Below are positions 1-7,876 of a stretch of DNA of 28,487 nt, piece by piece (the stretch's first letter is position 1; every line of letters starts with the position of its first letter). Location: positions 1-28,487 of the forward strand of contig CAJUNE010000016.1 in the NCBI GenBank assembly GCA_910587745.1. The letters are read 5' to 3'. This DNA is from an uncultured Bacilli bacterium (GTDB taxonomy: Bacteria; Bacillota_I; Bacilli_A; RF39; UBA660). A program made the translations under genes and the position numbers. A model generated the notes under the pieces. It worked only from the letters and a program-made list of their open reading frames with translations, made no database searches and was not told the origin of the DNA.

Positions 1-1210
1 TAACAATAATATAATGTACATCTCTTTTAGCTTCTTTAATTGTATTAGCAATAAATGCTTCACTTTCTCTTGAAGCGGTACCATTACCAATAGCAATAAC
101 ATCAACTTTATATTTCTCAATTAAATCTAATACTTTTTGTTTGGATTTTTCCACTTCGTTTTTTGGTTCATGTGGATATATCACATCAATATGTAACATT
201 TCCCCATTAGGACTAATAACTGCTAGTTTACAACCAGTTCTAAAAGCAGGGTCAAAACCTAAAACAACTTTACTTTTCATTGGTGGTTGCATAAGTAAGT
301 TATGAAGATTGCTACTAAAATTATGAATCGCTGATTCTTCAGCTATTTCACTTATTTCTGCTCTTATTTCTCTTTCGATACTTGGCATAATAAGCCTTTT
401 TAAAGCATCAGTAATACTTAATTTTAAAAGTTCTTCAGTCTTTTGTCCTTTTTTATGAATTAATTTAGATTGTAAATAATTTTCTAAAAACTCCAAATTA
501 TATTCTATTGATACAGAAAGTACACCTTCTTTCTCTCCTCTATTTATTGCGAGCACTCTATGAGGCTTTACATACTTTACACTTTCGCTATAATCATAAT
601 ACATTTCATATACATGCGCTTCATCTTCTGCTTTTTTCTTCTTTACAGATTTTAAAACACCAAACTTCATTGTATTATCTCTAATATATTTTCTAAATTT
701 AGCATCATCACTAATATTTTCTGCTACTATATAACAAGCTTGTTCTAATGCAAAAGTTACATCTTTAACTTTATCATTAACATATTTTTTAGCTATTTCT
801 TCTATATCTTTATTTTCTCTAAATATTTCTTTAGCTAGTGGTTCTAAACCAAGCTTAATCGCTTCAGTTGCTTTAGTTTTCTTCTTTTCTTTAAAAGGAC
901 GATATAAATCTTCCACATCAACTAATTTAGATGCATTCATAATTTCATTTTTAAGTTCATCAGTAAGCATACCTTTTTCATCAATTAATCTAATAACATC
1001 TTCTTTTCTTTTTAAAAGATTAACTTGATAAGTATACACTTCATTAATCTTACTAATTTGATTCTCATCTAAAGTCCCTGTAGCTTCCTTACGATATCTC
1101 GCTATAAATGGAATGGTCGCTCCACCCTCCAATAATTCTAATGTATTTTTAGCTTGAAATTCTTTAATATTCAATTCCAAACATATTTCTCTAATAATAT
1201 TTTCATTCAT
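1..1210 (-). CDS. tex: Tex-family RNA-binding transcription accessory protein (5' part, cut by window edge)
   Basis: The first 403 codons of a Tex protein; the gene continues to the left of position 1. Tex is a cytoplasmic nucleic-acid-binding protein with an N-terminal helical region, a YqgF-like RNase H fold, helix-hairpin-helix motifs and a C-terminal S1 domain. Visible here are the family's N-terminal block (LLEGGATIPFIARYRKEATG, about residues 26-45) and the start of the YqgF-like domain (VLGFDPAFRTGCKLAVI). The HhH and S1 domains would lie outside the window. The start is ATG at 1210, preceded by an AAGGAG site about 8 nt upstream. It is divergent from the tandem-paralogue operon at 1531. 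The family's exact role is poorly defined (linked to transcription and stress). Family assignment is secure. Confidence 0.95.
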   Translation of the reverse strand, partial: MNENIIREICLELNIKEFQAKNTLELLEGGATIPFIARYRKEATGTLDENQISKINEVYTYQVNLLKRKEDVIRLIDEKGMLTDELKNEIMNASKLVDVEDLYRPFKEKKKTKATEAIKLGLEPLAKEIFRENKDIEEIAKKYVNDKVKDVTFALEQACYIVAENISDDAKFRKYIRDNTMKFGVLKSVKKKKAEDEAHVYEMYYDYSESVKYVKPHRVLAINRGEKEGVLSVSIEYNLEFLENYLQSKLIHKKGQKTEELLKLSITDALKRLIMPSIEREIRAEISEIAEESAIHNFSSNLHNLLMQPPMKSKVVLGFDPAFRTGCKLAVISPNGEMLHIDVIYPHEPKNEVEKSKQKVLDLIEKYKVDVIAIGNGTASRESEAFIANTIKEAKRDVHYIIV

Positions 1211-1232
1211 GTTATCTACTCCTTGTATAAAA

Positions 1233-1261
1233 AATATAACATAAAATAAGAAAAATGAAAA
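1233..1261 (-). promoter_or_regulatory. Probable sigma-A promoter of tex
   Basis: Reading the minus strand: -35 TTTTCA (1261-1256), a 17-nt spacer and -10 TATATT (1238-1233), with TGT just before the -10 (extended -10). This would start transcription near 1226, about 16 nt before the tex ATG. Spacing and the TGn match other promoters in this window. Confidence 0.5.
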
Positions 1262-1289
1262 CTAAAAGATAGTAAAAATTTATATAGTA

Positions 1290-1298
1290 TGCTATAAT
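1290..1298 (+). promoter_or_regulatory. Extended -10 promoter facing the tandem-paralogue operon (P1)
   Basis: A perfect TGnTATAAT extended -10 at 1290-1298; the -35 at 1270-1275 (TAGTAA) is poor. Transcription from about 1305 would give a leader of about 225 nt before the ORF at 1531, or a separate small RNA. A second, better promoter (P2) lies much closer to the gene. Confidence 0.45.
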
Positions 1299-1304
1299 AA
1301 ATAT

Positions 1305-1474
1305 ATCATAAAGGGGACTAGAAACCATTTTTCACAATCTCAAGAACTAGTAGGAAAATTCCTCACCCCTACTATTACTTTCTTAAAAATAAGAAAAACA
1401 TTCTAATTTCCCTGAAAATTAAAATTCTAAACATATGATAATGACGTTTAAACTCCTGATGTATTTTAAACTGC
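1305..1474 (+). other. Gene-free stretch with possible structured leader or small RNA
   Basis: This is the core of the 320-bp gap between tex and the ORF at 1531. No coding sequence is visible. It holds a 7-bp inverted repeat TAGTAGG (1348-1354) / CCTACTA (1368-1374). Its arms compete with two alternative pairings: AGGGG (1312-1316) with CCCCT (1366-1370), and ACTAG (1317-1321) with CTAGT (1347-1351). A GTTTAAA/TTTAAAC repeat lies just before P2. I do not recognise a known riboswitch class. Mutually exclusive hairpins suggest regulatory RNA, but chance is possible in DNA this AT-rich. Confidence 0.3.
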
Positions 1475-1503
1475 TTGCATTATCTTTTTTTATTGGTTAT
1501 AAT
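1475..1503 (+). promoter_or_regulatory. Sigma-A promoter of the tandem-paralogue operon (P2)
   Basis: -35 TTGCAT (1475-1480), exactly 17 nt, -10 TATAAT (1498-1503). The predicted start is near 1510, followed by a GGGAGG ribosome binding site (1518-1523) and the ATG at 1531. One of the clearest promoters in the window. Confidence 0.75.
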
Positions 1504-1530
1504 AACAATTAACTTTAGGGAGGTTTTGAC

Positions 1531-2853
1531 ATGGAATACCATAGTGTTTATTTAATATTTGAACTTTTATATTTAAAGTATCAAGCTACAAGTGATAGTT
1601 CTATTAGAATAGAATATTTAAGAGATGCTTTTTATGAATTAGAATTTAATGTAAATGAAATTAATAATTGTAATCAAGAAGTAGACTTTGAAAGTGAACT
1701 TGAAAAAATTCTAGAAGATTTTTCATGTATTTTTGAAACATGTGATGATGAAATTTCTTTTGTTGATGAAGACCCAGGTGATTTATATGAAGCTATTCCT
1801 GATTTTTTAGATGAAGAGCCAACCGCTATAGACTTAAATATGGAAGATTTCGTATATGAAGATAATATATATCAAGCATTAAGATTAACTCCACCTTTAG
1901 AAGAAATGCAAAGTATTTTCGAAATAAATAAAACCATTTTATTCTTATATGAACTTATTGCTAAATTAGAGATTGAAGGAAAAGACACAACCCCTGCTCG
2001 TAAATTAATTAGTTTTCATAAAGCTTGTTTAAAAGATTTTTTTAAAAGTATTGATAACGCAACATTTCTTAAGATCAAAATATGTCTAGGACACTATAAT
2101 GATAAATATTTAACTAATGAAACTAAAACTAATATTAATGCTAGTTGGTACTTAGCCCTTTTATCAAACAGTAAACATGCTAAAAAAGTTTTATCTTACG
2201 ATAAATTATTCCATTACATTGACAAAGAAACTGAACCTGAAGATGAAGAAGATACTATTGAAAGTAAAGATTTAATTGAAACTTCTTTTAATAGAGAAAT
2301 AAGTGAAGAACAAACACCAGAAGAATATTTAGCAGAAACATGTTTTATTGCAGATGAATTAGAATACTTCTTAGCAAATTACATTTTATATTTAAATAGT
2401 TTTATATCTAAAATTGATAACCCTGAAATAAAAAGATTATTAATCTCCAAAAAATATTTATTACTATCAATTGGTGATTTAGAAGATACCGAAGAATATT
2501 ACTTAAATTCTGGAACATTAGATAGACTTCCCATACCTTCATATGTAAAAGAATGGTTTAATCCTAAAAGTTTTGATTTTTTAATTGGTAATTTTGAAGA
2601 AATTTTAGAAAGCATCAGAATATCTAATCAAGATATGGTTGCAACTAATCAAAGTAAAGTCATAATAAATCTTTTATTATTAAAAGTATATTTAGACTTA
2701 TCTATAAATGAAGAAGTAAAGAAAGAATTAATCGCTGAGATAACAAATCCAAACTATTATAAAAATTCTGAATATTCTATTTTAACAACTTATATAGATA
2801 ACATTATTTTTCAAGATAGAGAAAAAGAACGCAAAAGATGCAAAAATAGTTAA
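1531..2853 (+). CDS. Acidic protein of unknown function, first of a tandem paralogous pair
   Basis: A 440-aa protein I do not recognise. It is soluble, strongly acidic, Leu/Ile/Glu-rich and probably all-helical, with no signal peptide or membrane segment. It aligns by eye along its whole length with the next gene. Shared points are the HS..IIFE-type start, an SELEK..L..F block near residue 55, a Y..ALR...P..EMQ..F..NK block near residue 115, a YND..L......NASW block near 190-205, an IDKETE block near 230, a K..LLIS..YLL.SI..L block near 310 and the IDNIIF C-terminus. An acidic insertion follows the IDKETE block here. The start has an ideal GGGAGG site and its own TTGCAT-17-TATAAT promoter. 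The gap to the second copy is 11 bp, so they form one operon. Function unknown. Confidence 0.85.
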   Translation: MEYHSVYLIFELLYLKYQATSDSSIRIEYLRDAFYELEFNVNEINNCNQEVDFESELEKILEDFSCIFETCDDEISFVDEDPGDLYEAIPDFLDEEPTAIDLNMEDFVYEDNIYQALRLTPPLEEMQSIFEINKTILFLYELIAKLEIEGKDTTPARKLISFHKACLKDFFKSIDNATFLKIKICLGHYNDKYLTNETKTNINASWYLALLSNSKHAKKVLSYDKLFHYIDKETEPEDEEDTIESKDLIETSFNREISEEQTPEEYLAETCFIADELEYFLANYILYLNSFISKIDNPEIKRLLISKKYLLLSIGDLEDTEEYYLNSGTLDRLPIPSYVKEWFNPKSFDFLIGNFEEILESIRISNQDMVATNQSKVIINLLLLKVYLDLSINEEVKKELIAEITNPNYYKNSEYSILTTYIDNIIFQDREKERKRCKNS

Positions 2854-2864
2854 AGGATATTAAA

Positions 2865-4115
2865 ATGAAAGTACATAGTGATATAATAATATTTGAAATA
2901 TTAAACTTATATTTTGAATTTACAAATGAAAAAGAAATAGATATAGAAAAATTAAAGAAAAGCTTTTATGTTTTAATAGATATTATTAATAAAAAAAATA
3001 GTTTAAACATAAATTTTGATTTTAATAGTGAACTAAAAAAGTTCTTAGATAAGTTTAGCGACCACATTGAAGAAAATAATGATACCATAACTTTAATAAG
3101 TGACTTAAGTGAATTATTTAATGCCCTAATAGATTCTTATGAAAGCCTTACCCTTATAGATAGTGATTGTCAAAATTATGTTTTTGATAGAAGAGTATAT
3201 GATGCTTTAAGTATTAGAATACCAATAGACGAAATGCAAGAGTATTTTGACTTAAATAAAAAAATAATTAAAGCCTATTTAAGACTTGGCGAAAATGAAC
3301 ATAATGGTATTTTTGATGAACTAGATATAAATCATTTAAAATTATTATTAGAAACATTACATGAAATATTAAATGAAAGCGATAATTCAACTCTAATTAA
3401 ATTAAAAATGTGTTATAGCTATTTTAATGATAACTTACTCCCAAATACTAACGAAAAACATATAAACTCTGCTTGGAATACAATCCTTTTTTCGTTAAGT
3501 CCCAAAGAATTATATGCCCTATCCTATAATCGTCTAGAATTTTTAGTAACGATGATAGATAAAGAGACAGATGAAGAAAGGGAAGAAATATTAAATGATA
3601 TCTTTAATACATTAAAAGAAACTGAAAAACTTAGTGAAATATCTTATTTTATAACAATTCTATTAATAGAATTAAATAATTATTTAAAAAAGAATCCTAA
3701 TAGTATCGCTAAAGAAGCTTTACTAATAAAAAAATATCTTTTAATTAGTATTCCTGAGCTATTACATATTGAAAAATATTTTTTAGATAACTCTACTATT
3801 AATAATTATCCCACACCAGAAATTCCAGAAGAATTATGTCTAGACTCATTTGAAAATCTCAAAAACAAAGTTTTAGATTGTGTAAATAATCTCGTTCAGA
3901 CTAATAAAGCTCTTGAAAAACCTCATATATTAGGTATCACTATTGTATCAGCTCTATTTATAAAAGTATTTATTGAAAATTCCATCAATCCCGATAGTAT
4001 ATCTGACATTATAGATTTAATTGAAAATTCTGTATTTTATAAACAAAAAGGATATGAAGATGTAACTCTTTTAGTAGATGATATAATATTTAATAGTCCT
4101 GACCTCAAAAGATAG
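2865..4115 (+). CDS. Acidic protein of unknown function, second of a tandem paralogous pair
   Basis: A 416-aa soluble, acidic, probably helical protein, a diverged full-length paralogue of the preceding gene. The conserved landmarks are the VHSDIIIFE start, a block containing EMQEYFDLNKK, YFNDNLL....KHINSAWN, SYNRLEFLVTMIDKETDEE, and the VDDIIF end. The acidic stretch after IDKET is shorter than in the first copy. AAAGGA lies 7 nt before the ATG. The TAG stop (4113-4115) lies inside the 3' arm of the operon's terminator hairpin, so the last codons also encode the terminator. No catalytic motif, zinc site or transmembrane segment is apparent. The pair could be partners that form a hetero-oligomer, but that is only an inference from tandem duplication. 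Confidence 0.85.
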   Translation: MKVHSDIIIFEILNLYFEFTNEKEIDIEKLKKSFYVLIDIINKKNSLNINFDFNSELKKFLDKFSDHIEENNDTITLISDLSELFNALIDSYESLTLIDSDCQNYVFDRRVYDALSIRIPIDEMQEYFDLNKKIIKAYLRLGENEHNGIFDELDINHLKLLLETLHEILNESDNSTLIKLKMCYSYFNDNLLPNTNEKHINSAWNTILFSLSPKELYALSYNRLEFLVTMIDKETDEEREEILNDIFNTLKETEKLSEISYFITILLIELNNYLKKNPNSIAKEALLIKKYLLISIPELLHIEKYFLDNSTINNYPTPEIPEELCLDSFENLKNKVLDCVNNLVQTNKALEKPHILGITIVSALFIKVFIENSINPDSISDIIDLIENSVFYKQKGYEDVTLLVDDIIFNSPDLKR

Positions 4116-4126
4116 GACTATTTTTT
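4092..4126 (+). terminator. Rho-independent terminator overlapping the stop codon
   Basis: A perfect 9-bp stem AATAGTCCT (4092-4100) / AGGACTATT (4114-4122) with a 13-nt loop, then a T-run. The TAG stop of the second paralogue is inside the stem, so the end of the coding sequence and the terminator are superimposed. Confidence 0.85.
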
Positions 4127-4136
4127 AAGATTTCAC

Positions 4137-4170
4137 TTGTTAAATCAAGGAATTTGTGATAAACTATACT
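4137..4170 (+). promoter_or_regulatory. Possible typA promoter region
   Basis: A promoter must lie between the terminator ending near 4126 and the typA ATG. The candidates are TTGTTA (4137-4142) with TGTGATAAA (4155-4163; spacing only 15) or a TATACT at 4165-4170 with no good -35. Neither is convincing. Confidence 0.25.
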
Positions 4171-4197
4171 AGTTTAAAAAGAAAGAAGTTGACACTT

Positions 4198-6000
4198 ATG
4201 GAAAAAATTATAAATATTGCCGTAGTAGCCCATGTTGATGCTGGAAAAAGTACTTTAGTAGATGCTTTACTTGAGCAAAATGGAGTTTTTGAAACTCATG
4301 AAGTAGTGCAAGATCGTGTAATGGATTCTAATGATATTGAAAAAGAAAGAGGAATAACAATATATTCTAAAAACTGTGCTATTAGATATAAAGATTATAA
4401 AATTAATATTGTTGATACTCCAGGACACGCTGATTTCTCAAGTGAAGTTGAGCGTATTATGAAAACAGTTGACACAGTTGTATTACTAGTTGATTCAGCC
4501 GAAGGGCCTATGCCTCAAACTAGATTTGTATTAAATAAAGCACTAGAACAAAACTTAAAACCAATTTTATTTATTAATAAAATCGACAAAAAAGATGCTC
4601 GTCCTGAAGAAGTAGTAGATATGACCTTTAATTTATTTATGGAATTAAATGCTACTGATGAACAATTAGATTTCCCAATAATATATGGAATTGCAAAATG
4701 TGGTACATGTACTACTGATTTAAATGTCGAAGGAAAAGACATATCTCCTTTATTAGAAACAATAGTAAATTTAGTAGAACCATTTAAAGGCAATGAAAAT
4801 GATCCTTTACAATTACAAATATCTAATTTAGGATATGATGATTATATTGGCCGTTTAGGAATTGGCCGGGTTAATAAAGGTAAAATTAAAAATGGCGAAT
4901 CAGTAACTTTAATTAAAAATGATGGTAAAGTCGAATCATTTAGAATAGCTAAATTATACGTTAATGAAGGAATTAAAAAAGTTGAAAAAGATATTGCATA
5001 CTTTGGTGATATCGTAACAATCGCTGGATGTAGTGATATATCCATAGGTGATACAATTTGTGAAAAAGGTACAGAGGATCCACTACCACCAATTACAATA
5101 GAACGCCCTACCCTATCTATGAATTTCCTAGTTAACTCATCCCCTTTTGCAGGTAAATCTGGTAAGTTCTTAACAACTAGACATATTAAAGAAAGACTTG
5201 AGAAAGAATTAGAAACCAATGTAGGTTTACAAGTTGAAGAATTAGAAGGAACAGATGGGTTCAAAGTAAGTGGACGTGGTGAATTACATTTATCAATTCT
5301 TCTTGAAAATATGCGTCGTGAAGGATATGAATTATCAGTATCTAAACCAGAAGTATTATTTGAAGAAATTGATGGTAAGAAATGTGAACCATTTGAAAAA
5401 GTTATTATAAATGTTCCAAGTGATTATTCAGGAACTATAATTAATGATTTACAAGAAAGAAAAGGAACACTTGAAGTTATAACTAATACTGATGACAATT
5501 ATGTCCACTTAGAGTTTAGTGCTCCAACAAGAGGATTAATCGGATATCGTTCTAATTTTATTACTAATACTAAAGGTGAAGGTGTAATGGTTCGTTCATT
5601 TGATACATATAAGCCATATGTAGGTGCTATTACTAGACGTAAAAATGGTGTTATGTGTTCAATGGAAAATGGTAAAGCTTTAGGCTATTCATTATGGAAT
5701 TTAGAAGATCGTGGAACATTAATAATTGAGCCTGCCACTGAGGTATATATTGGAATGATCATTGGAATACACAACCGAGATAACGACTTAAATGTTAACC
5801 CTTGTAAAAATAAAAATTTAACTAATACCAGAGCTAGTGGTAGTGATGAAGCGATAAACTTAACAAAGCCAAAGAAATTCACACTAGAAGAAGCTTTAGA
5901 ATTTATCGAAGACGACGAATATGTTGAAATAACTCCAACAGATATAAGATTACGAAAAAAAATACTAGATCCTAATGCAAGATTTAGAACTAATAGATAA
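4198..6000 (+). CDS. typA: TypA/BipA ribosome-binding translational GTPase
   Basis: A 600-aa GTPase of the EF-G-like translation-factor superfamily. TypA/BipA binds the 70S ribosome and supports ribosome assembly and growth under stress or cold. Visible motifs: G1 AHVDAGKST (about residues 10-18), RGITI switch I, G3 DTPGHADF, G4 NKID, then EF-Tu-like domain 2, the EF-G III/V-like domains and the TypA-specific C-terminal domain with RGLIGYRS and [12 protein letters not shown]. Length is typical. I chose ATG at 4198 because it gives the usual family N-terminus; the upstream GTG at 4156 adds 14 unsupported residues inside the likely promoter. The G1 has Ala where many TypA have His (AHVDHGKT). 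It is not a Tet(M)-type protection protein: the [15 protein letters not shown] and GPMPQTRF blocks are TypA-specific. Confidence 0.96.
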   Translation: MEKIINIAVVAHVDAGKSTLVDALLEQNGVFETHEVVQDRVMDSNDIEKERGITIYSKNCAIRYKDYKINIVDTPGHADFSSEVERIMKTVDTVVLLVDSAEGPMPQTRFVLNKALEQNLKPILFINKIDKKDARPEEVVDMTFNLFMELNATDEQLDFPIIYGIAKCGTCTTDLNVEGKDISPLLETIVNLVEPFKGNENDPLQLQISNLGYDDYIGRLGIGRVNKGKIKNGESVTLIKNDGKVESFRIAKLYVNEGIKKVEKDIAYFGDIVTIAGCSDISIGDTICEKGTEDPLPPITIERPTLSMNFLVNSSPFAGKSGKFLTTRHIKERLEKELETNVGLQVEELEGTDGFKVSGRGELHLSILLENMRREGYELSVSKPEVLFEEIDGKKCEPFEKVIINVPSDYSGTIINDLQERKGTLEVITNTDDNYVHLEFSAPTRGLIGYRSNFITNTKGEGVMVRSFDTYKPYVGAITRRKNGVMCSMENGKALGYSLWNLEDRGTLIIEPATEVYIGMIIGIHNRDNDLNVNPCKNKNLTNTRASGSDEAINLTKPKKFTLEEALEFIEDDEYVEITPTDIRLRKKILDPNARFRTNR

Positions 6001-6006
6001 AGATAT

Positions 6007-6037
6007 GTTAATAACAAATACGTTATTAACTTTTTTT
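6007..6037 (+). terminator. Rho-independent terminator of typA
   Basis: A perfect 9-bp stem GTTAATAAC (6007-6015) / GTTATTAAC (6022-6030), a 6-nt loop and seven Ts (6031-6037), starting 7 nt after the typA stop. The same hairpin may weakly stop the convergent gene at 6071, but it lacks a good U-tract in that direction. Confidence 0.9.
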
Positions 6038-6070
6038 ATACGATAATTTATCATACAAAAAAAGAATAAA

Positions 6071-7693
6071 CTATTTAAAGCTTACTCCATTTTTATTAAT
6101 ATTATTTTTTATAAATTGTCTACTACCATCTGGTTTAATAATATATTCTGCAGTCATAGCTACATAAGGATTACTAGGATCAATTACAGTTATTGTCATT
6201 GTAATTTGAATACCAACTAATCCAGTACCAGCAGTATTCTTAATATTTGAATATCTTTCTTTATGTTCAAAATAATTCGCCTGTGTAGAAAGCCCCATAG
6301 CTATTAAATCATTAGTAACCTTGCTATATTCTTTTGCCACAACTGAGCTTACTTCATTATAAGTACCATTAGGATTTACAGCACAATTGTTTTTAATAAG
6401 ATTAACTGATAATACATATTGAGTATTATAATTTGCATCTCCATAACCACAACTCGCACTGCCTTTATCTCTTACCACAACTTCAACACTAGCTGTCTTA
6501 CCTCCAGCTGAAGCGGTAATAGTTGTAGTTCCAGCTTTTACACCAGTTATTTTACCATTAGAAACTGTAGCAATATTATTATCTTTACTTGTCCATGTAA
6601 CAGTTTTATTTGTAGCATTACTAGGATTTATAGTAGCGATCACAGTTTTATTTTCTCCAACAGTTAAATTAATTTTCTTGAAATTAAGCATAACTGATTT
6701 AACAGTTACATCTCCAGGAGTTGGAGGGTTAGTAGTTCCTCCACTATTATTTTTGTTCCATTTAGCAACTAATGTTATATTTCTATCTACGCCAGTCGTA
6801 AAATCATATTTATTATTACCTAAATACCAACCAGCAAAAGTATAACCATCTCTAGTAGGAATAGCTGGCTCTGTTACAGTATTACCTTCAGGAACTTTTA
6901 CATCTGAAACTTCAGTACCACCATTGCTATTAAACGTAACTATATACATTACAGATTCAGGTTGTATAATTTTTAAATTTGCCTCCAAAGGATCAGTAAA
7001 ATTATCAAAACTATCTTTAGCATAAATTTTAACTTTATATTCTCCAGGATCTGCGTATTTTGAATAATCAATAGTATTACCAGTTTCATCGATATCTTTG
7101 TCATAAAAGAATATTTCACAAGCACCTGTAGAATCAACGCAGAATGAAATAAAGTCTGTAATTTCGTAATTATTACCAGCATAAATCTCTACATCTTTTA
7201 GTTTAAGAATAGGAGCCGAAGTATCAGTAACAATAACTCTTACTGTATACTCTTTATCTTGAATAGTTATACTTACACCATATGTAGCAGGCGATTTCAA
7301 AGTTCTTTCAACACAAGGAAAATCTTCAATATTAGCTCCATTATCCATTTTTTCTATATCTTCATCCGAACAATAACTATTATCATAGCTTATCTCAAAG
7401 TCTTCAGGATATTCTACTTTGATAGATTTGATATCAACATTTTCTAATTTTTCAAAATAATCTACAATATCAGGAAGAGCACTTCCAGCCTCTACAACTA
7501 ATTCCTCTTTAAGTTTAAAAACAGGATCTCCAACAATTGTAGAAGGTTTCTTAGGTTTCTTATTAGCTATAATAAGAATTATTAATAACAAAATAAAAAT
7601 TAAAGCTACTACACCAACTATAAGCCATTTAAATTTATCTTTATTTCCATATTTTTTATTAAAACTCTCATCAAATATAAATCTCTTTTTCAT
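6071..7693 (-). CDS. Membrane-anchored surface protein with Listeria-Bacteroides repeat and BIG2 domain
   Basis: A 540-aa protein with a short basic cytoplasmic N-terminus, one transmembrane helix at about residues 24-43 and a large extracellular part. After an unassigned, probably beta-rich region (about 55-245), it has a Listeria-Bacteroides repeat (VTFNSNGG ... GYTFAGWY ... LVAKWN, about 250-312). A Pro/Gly/Thr linker follows, then a BIG2 Ig-like domain (VTWTSKDNNIATVSNGKITG, about 328-405) and an unassigned C-terminal domain of about 125 aa. There is no LPxTG motif, so it is held by the N-terminal helix. Six cysteines lie in three close pairs. I chose ATG at 7693 with AGGGTGG 5 nt upstream; the GTG at 7702 overlaps that site. 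Likely adhesion or cell-wall contact; the ligand cannot be told. Confidence 0.85.
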   Translation of the reverse strand: MKKRFIFDESFNKKYGNKDKFKWLIVGVVALIFILLLIILIIANKKPKKPSTIVGDPVFKLKEELVVEAGSALPDIVDYFEKLENVDIKSIKVEYPEDFEISYDNSYCSDEDIEKMDNGANIEDFPCVERTLKSPATYGVSITIQDKEYTVRVIVTDTSAPILKLKDVEIYAGNNYEITDFISFCVDSTGACEIFFYDKDIDETGNTIDYSKYADPGEYKVKIYAKDSFDNFTDPLEANLKIIQPESVMYIVTFNSNGGTEVSDVKVPEGNTVTEPAIPTRDGYTFAGWYLGNNKYDFTTGVDRNITLVAKWNKNNSGGTTNPPTPGDVTVKSVMLNFKKINLTVGENKTVIATINPSNATNKTVTWTSKDNNIATVSNGKITGVKAGTTTITASAGGKTASVEVVVRDKGSASCGYGDANYNTQYVLSVNLIKNNCAVNPNGTYNEVSSVVAKEYSKVTNDLIAMGLSTQANYFEHKERYSNIKNTAGTGLVGIQITMTITVIDPSNPYVAMTAEYIIKPDGSRQFIKNNINKNGVSFK

Positions 7694-7712
7694 GATATCC
7701 ACCCTTATTTTA

Positions 7713-7721
7713 ACTATAACA
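7713..7721 (-). promoter_or_regulatory. Possible extended -10 promoter of the BIG2 surface protein
   Basis: On the minus strand TGTTATAGT (7721-7713) fits an extended -10 (TGnTATAGT), about 20 nt before the ATG at 7693. No usable -35 is seen at 17 nt, where there is only an A-run. Confidence 0.35.
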
Positions 7722-7847
7722 TAATTTTATCATTTTTTTTTAGATATTACTAGTCTTAATTAAAAATACTTCTATTTTTATATCTATAAATAATTTAGAT
7801 TTCTTCATACCAAAAATTTTTTTCAATCAAATATAATTATTAAACAA

Positions 7848-7876
7848 ACAAAAACCCAGTGAATACTGGGCTTTTT
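7848..7876 (-). terminator. Rho-independent terminator of tilS-ftsH, possibly bidirectional
   Basis: Stem CCCAGT/ACTGGG (7855-7860 with 7865-7870) and a 4-nt loop, followed on the minus strand by five Ts and further T-rich sequence. It begins 5 nt after the ftsH stop. T-runs flank it on both strands, so it could also act in the plus direction. Confidence 0.88.

Noticed and set aside
4515..5264. Two minus-strand open frames inside typA
   Set aside because: They are shadows of the typA coding sequence, with no ribosome binding site and Ser-rich composition typical of antisense frames.
4198..6000. Tet(M)-like ribosomal protection protein
   Set aside because: The G1 loop resembles it, but the [23 protein letters not shown] and C-terminal RASGSDEA blocks are TypA-specific and the length fits TypA.
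6038..6060. Second inverted repeat after typA (TACGATAA...TTATCATA) as terminator of the gene at 6071
   Set aside because: It forms on the minus strand with one G-T pair, but the following sequence is an A-run, not a U-run.
7259..7447. Plus-strand open frame opposite the BIG2 surface protein
   Set aside because: Low complexity, no start signals, fully inside a well-supported gene on the other strand.
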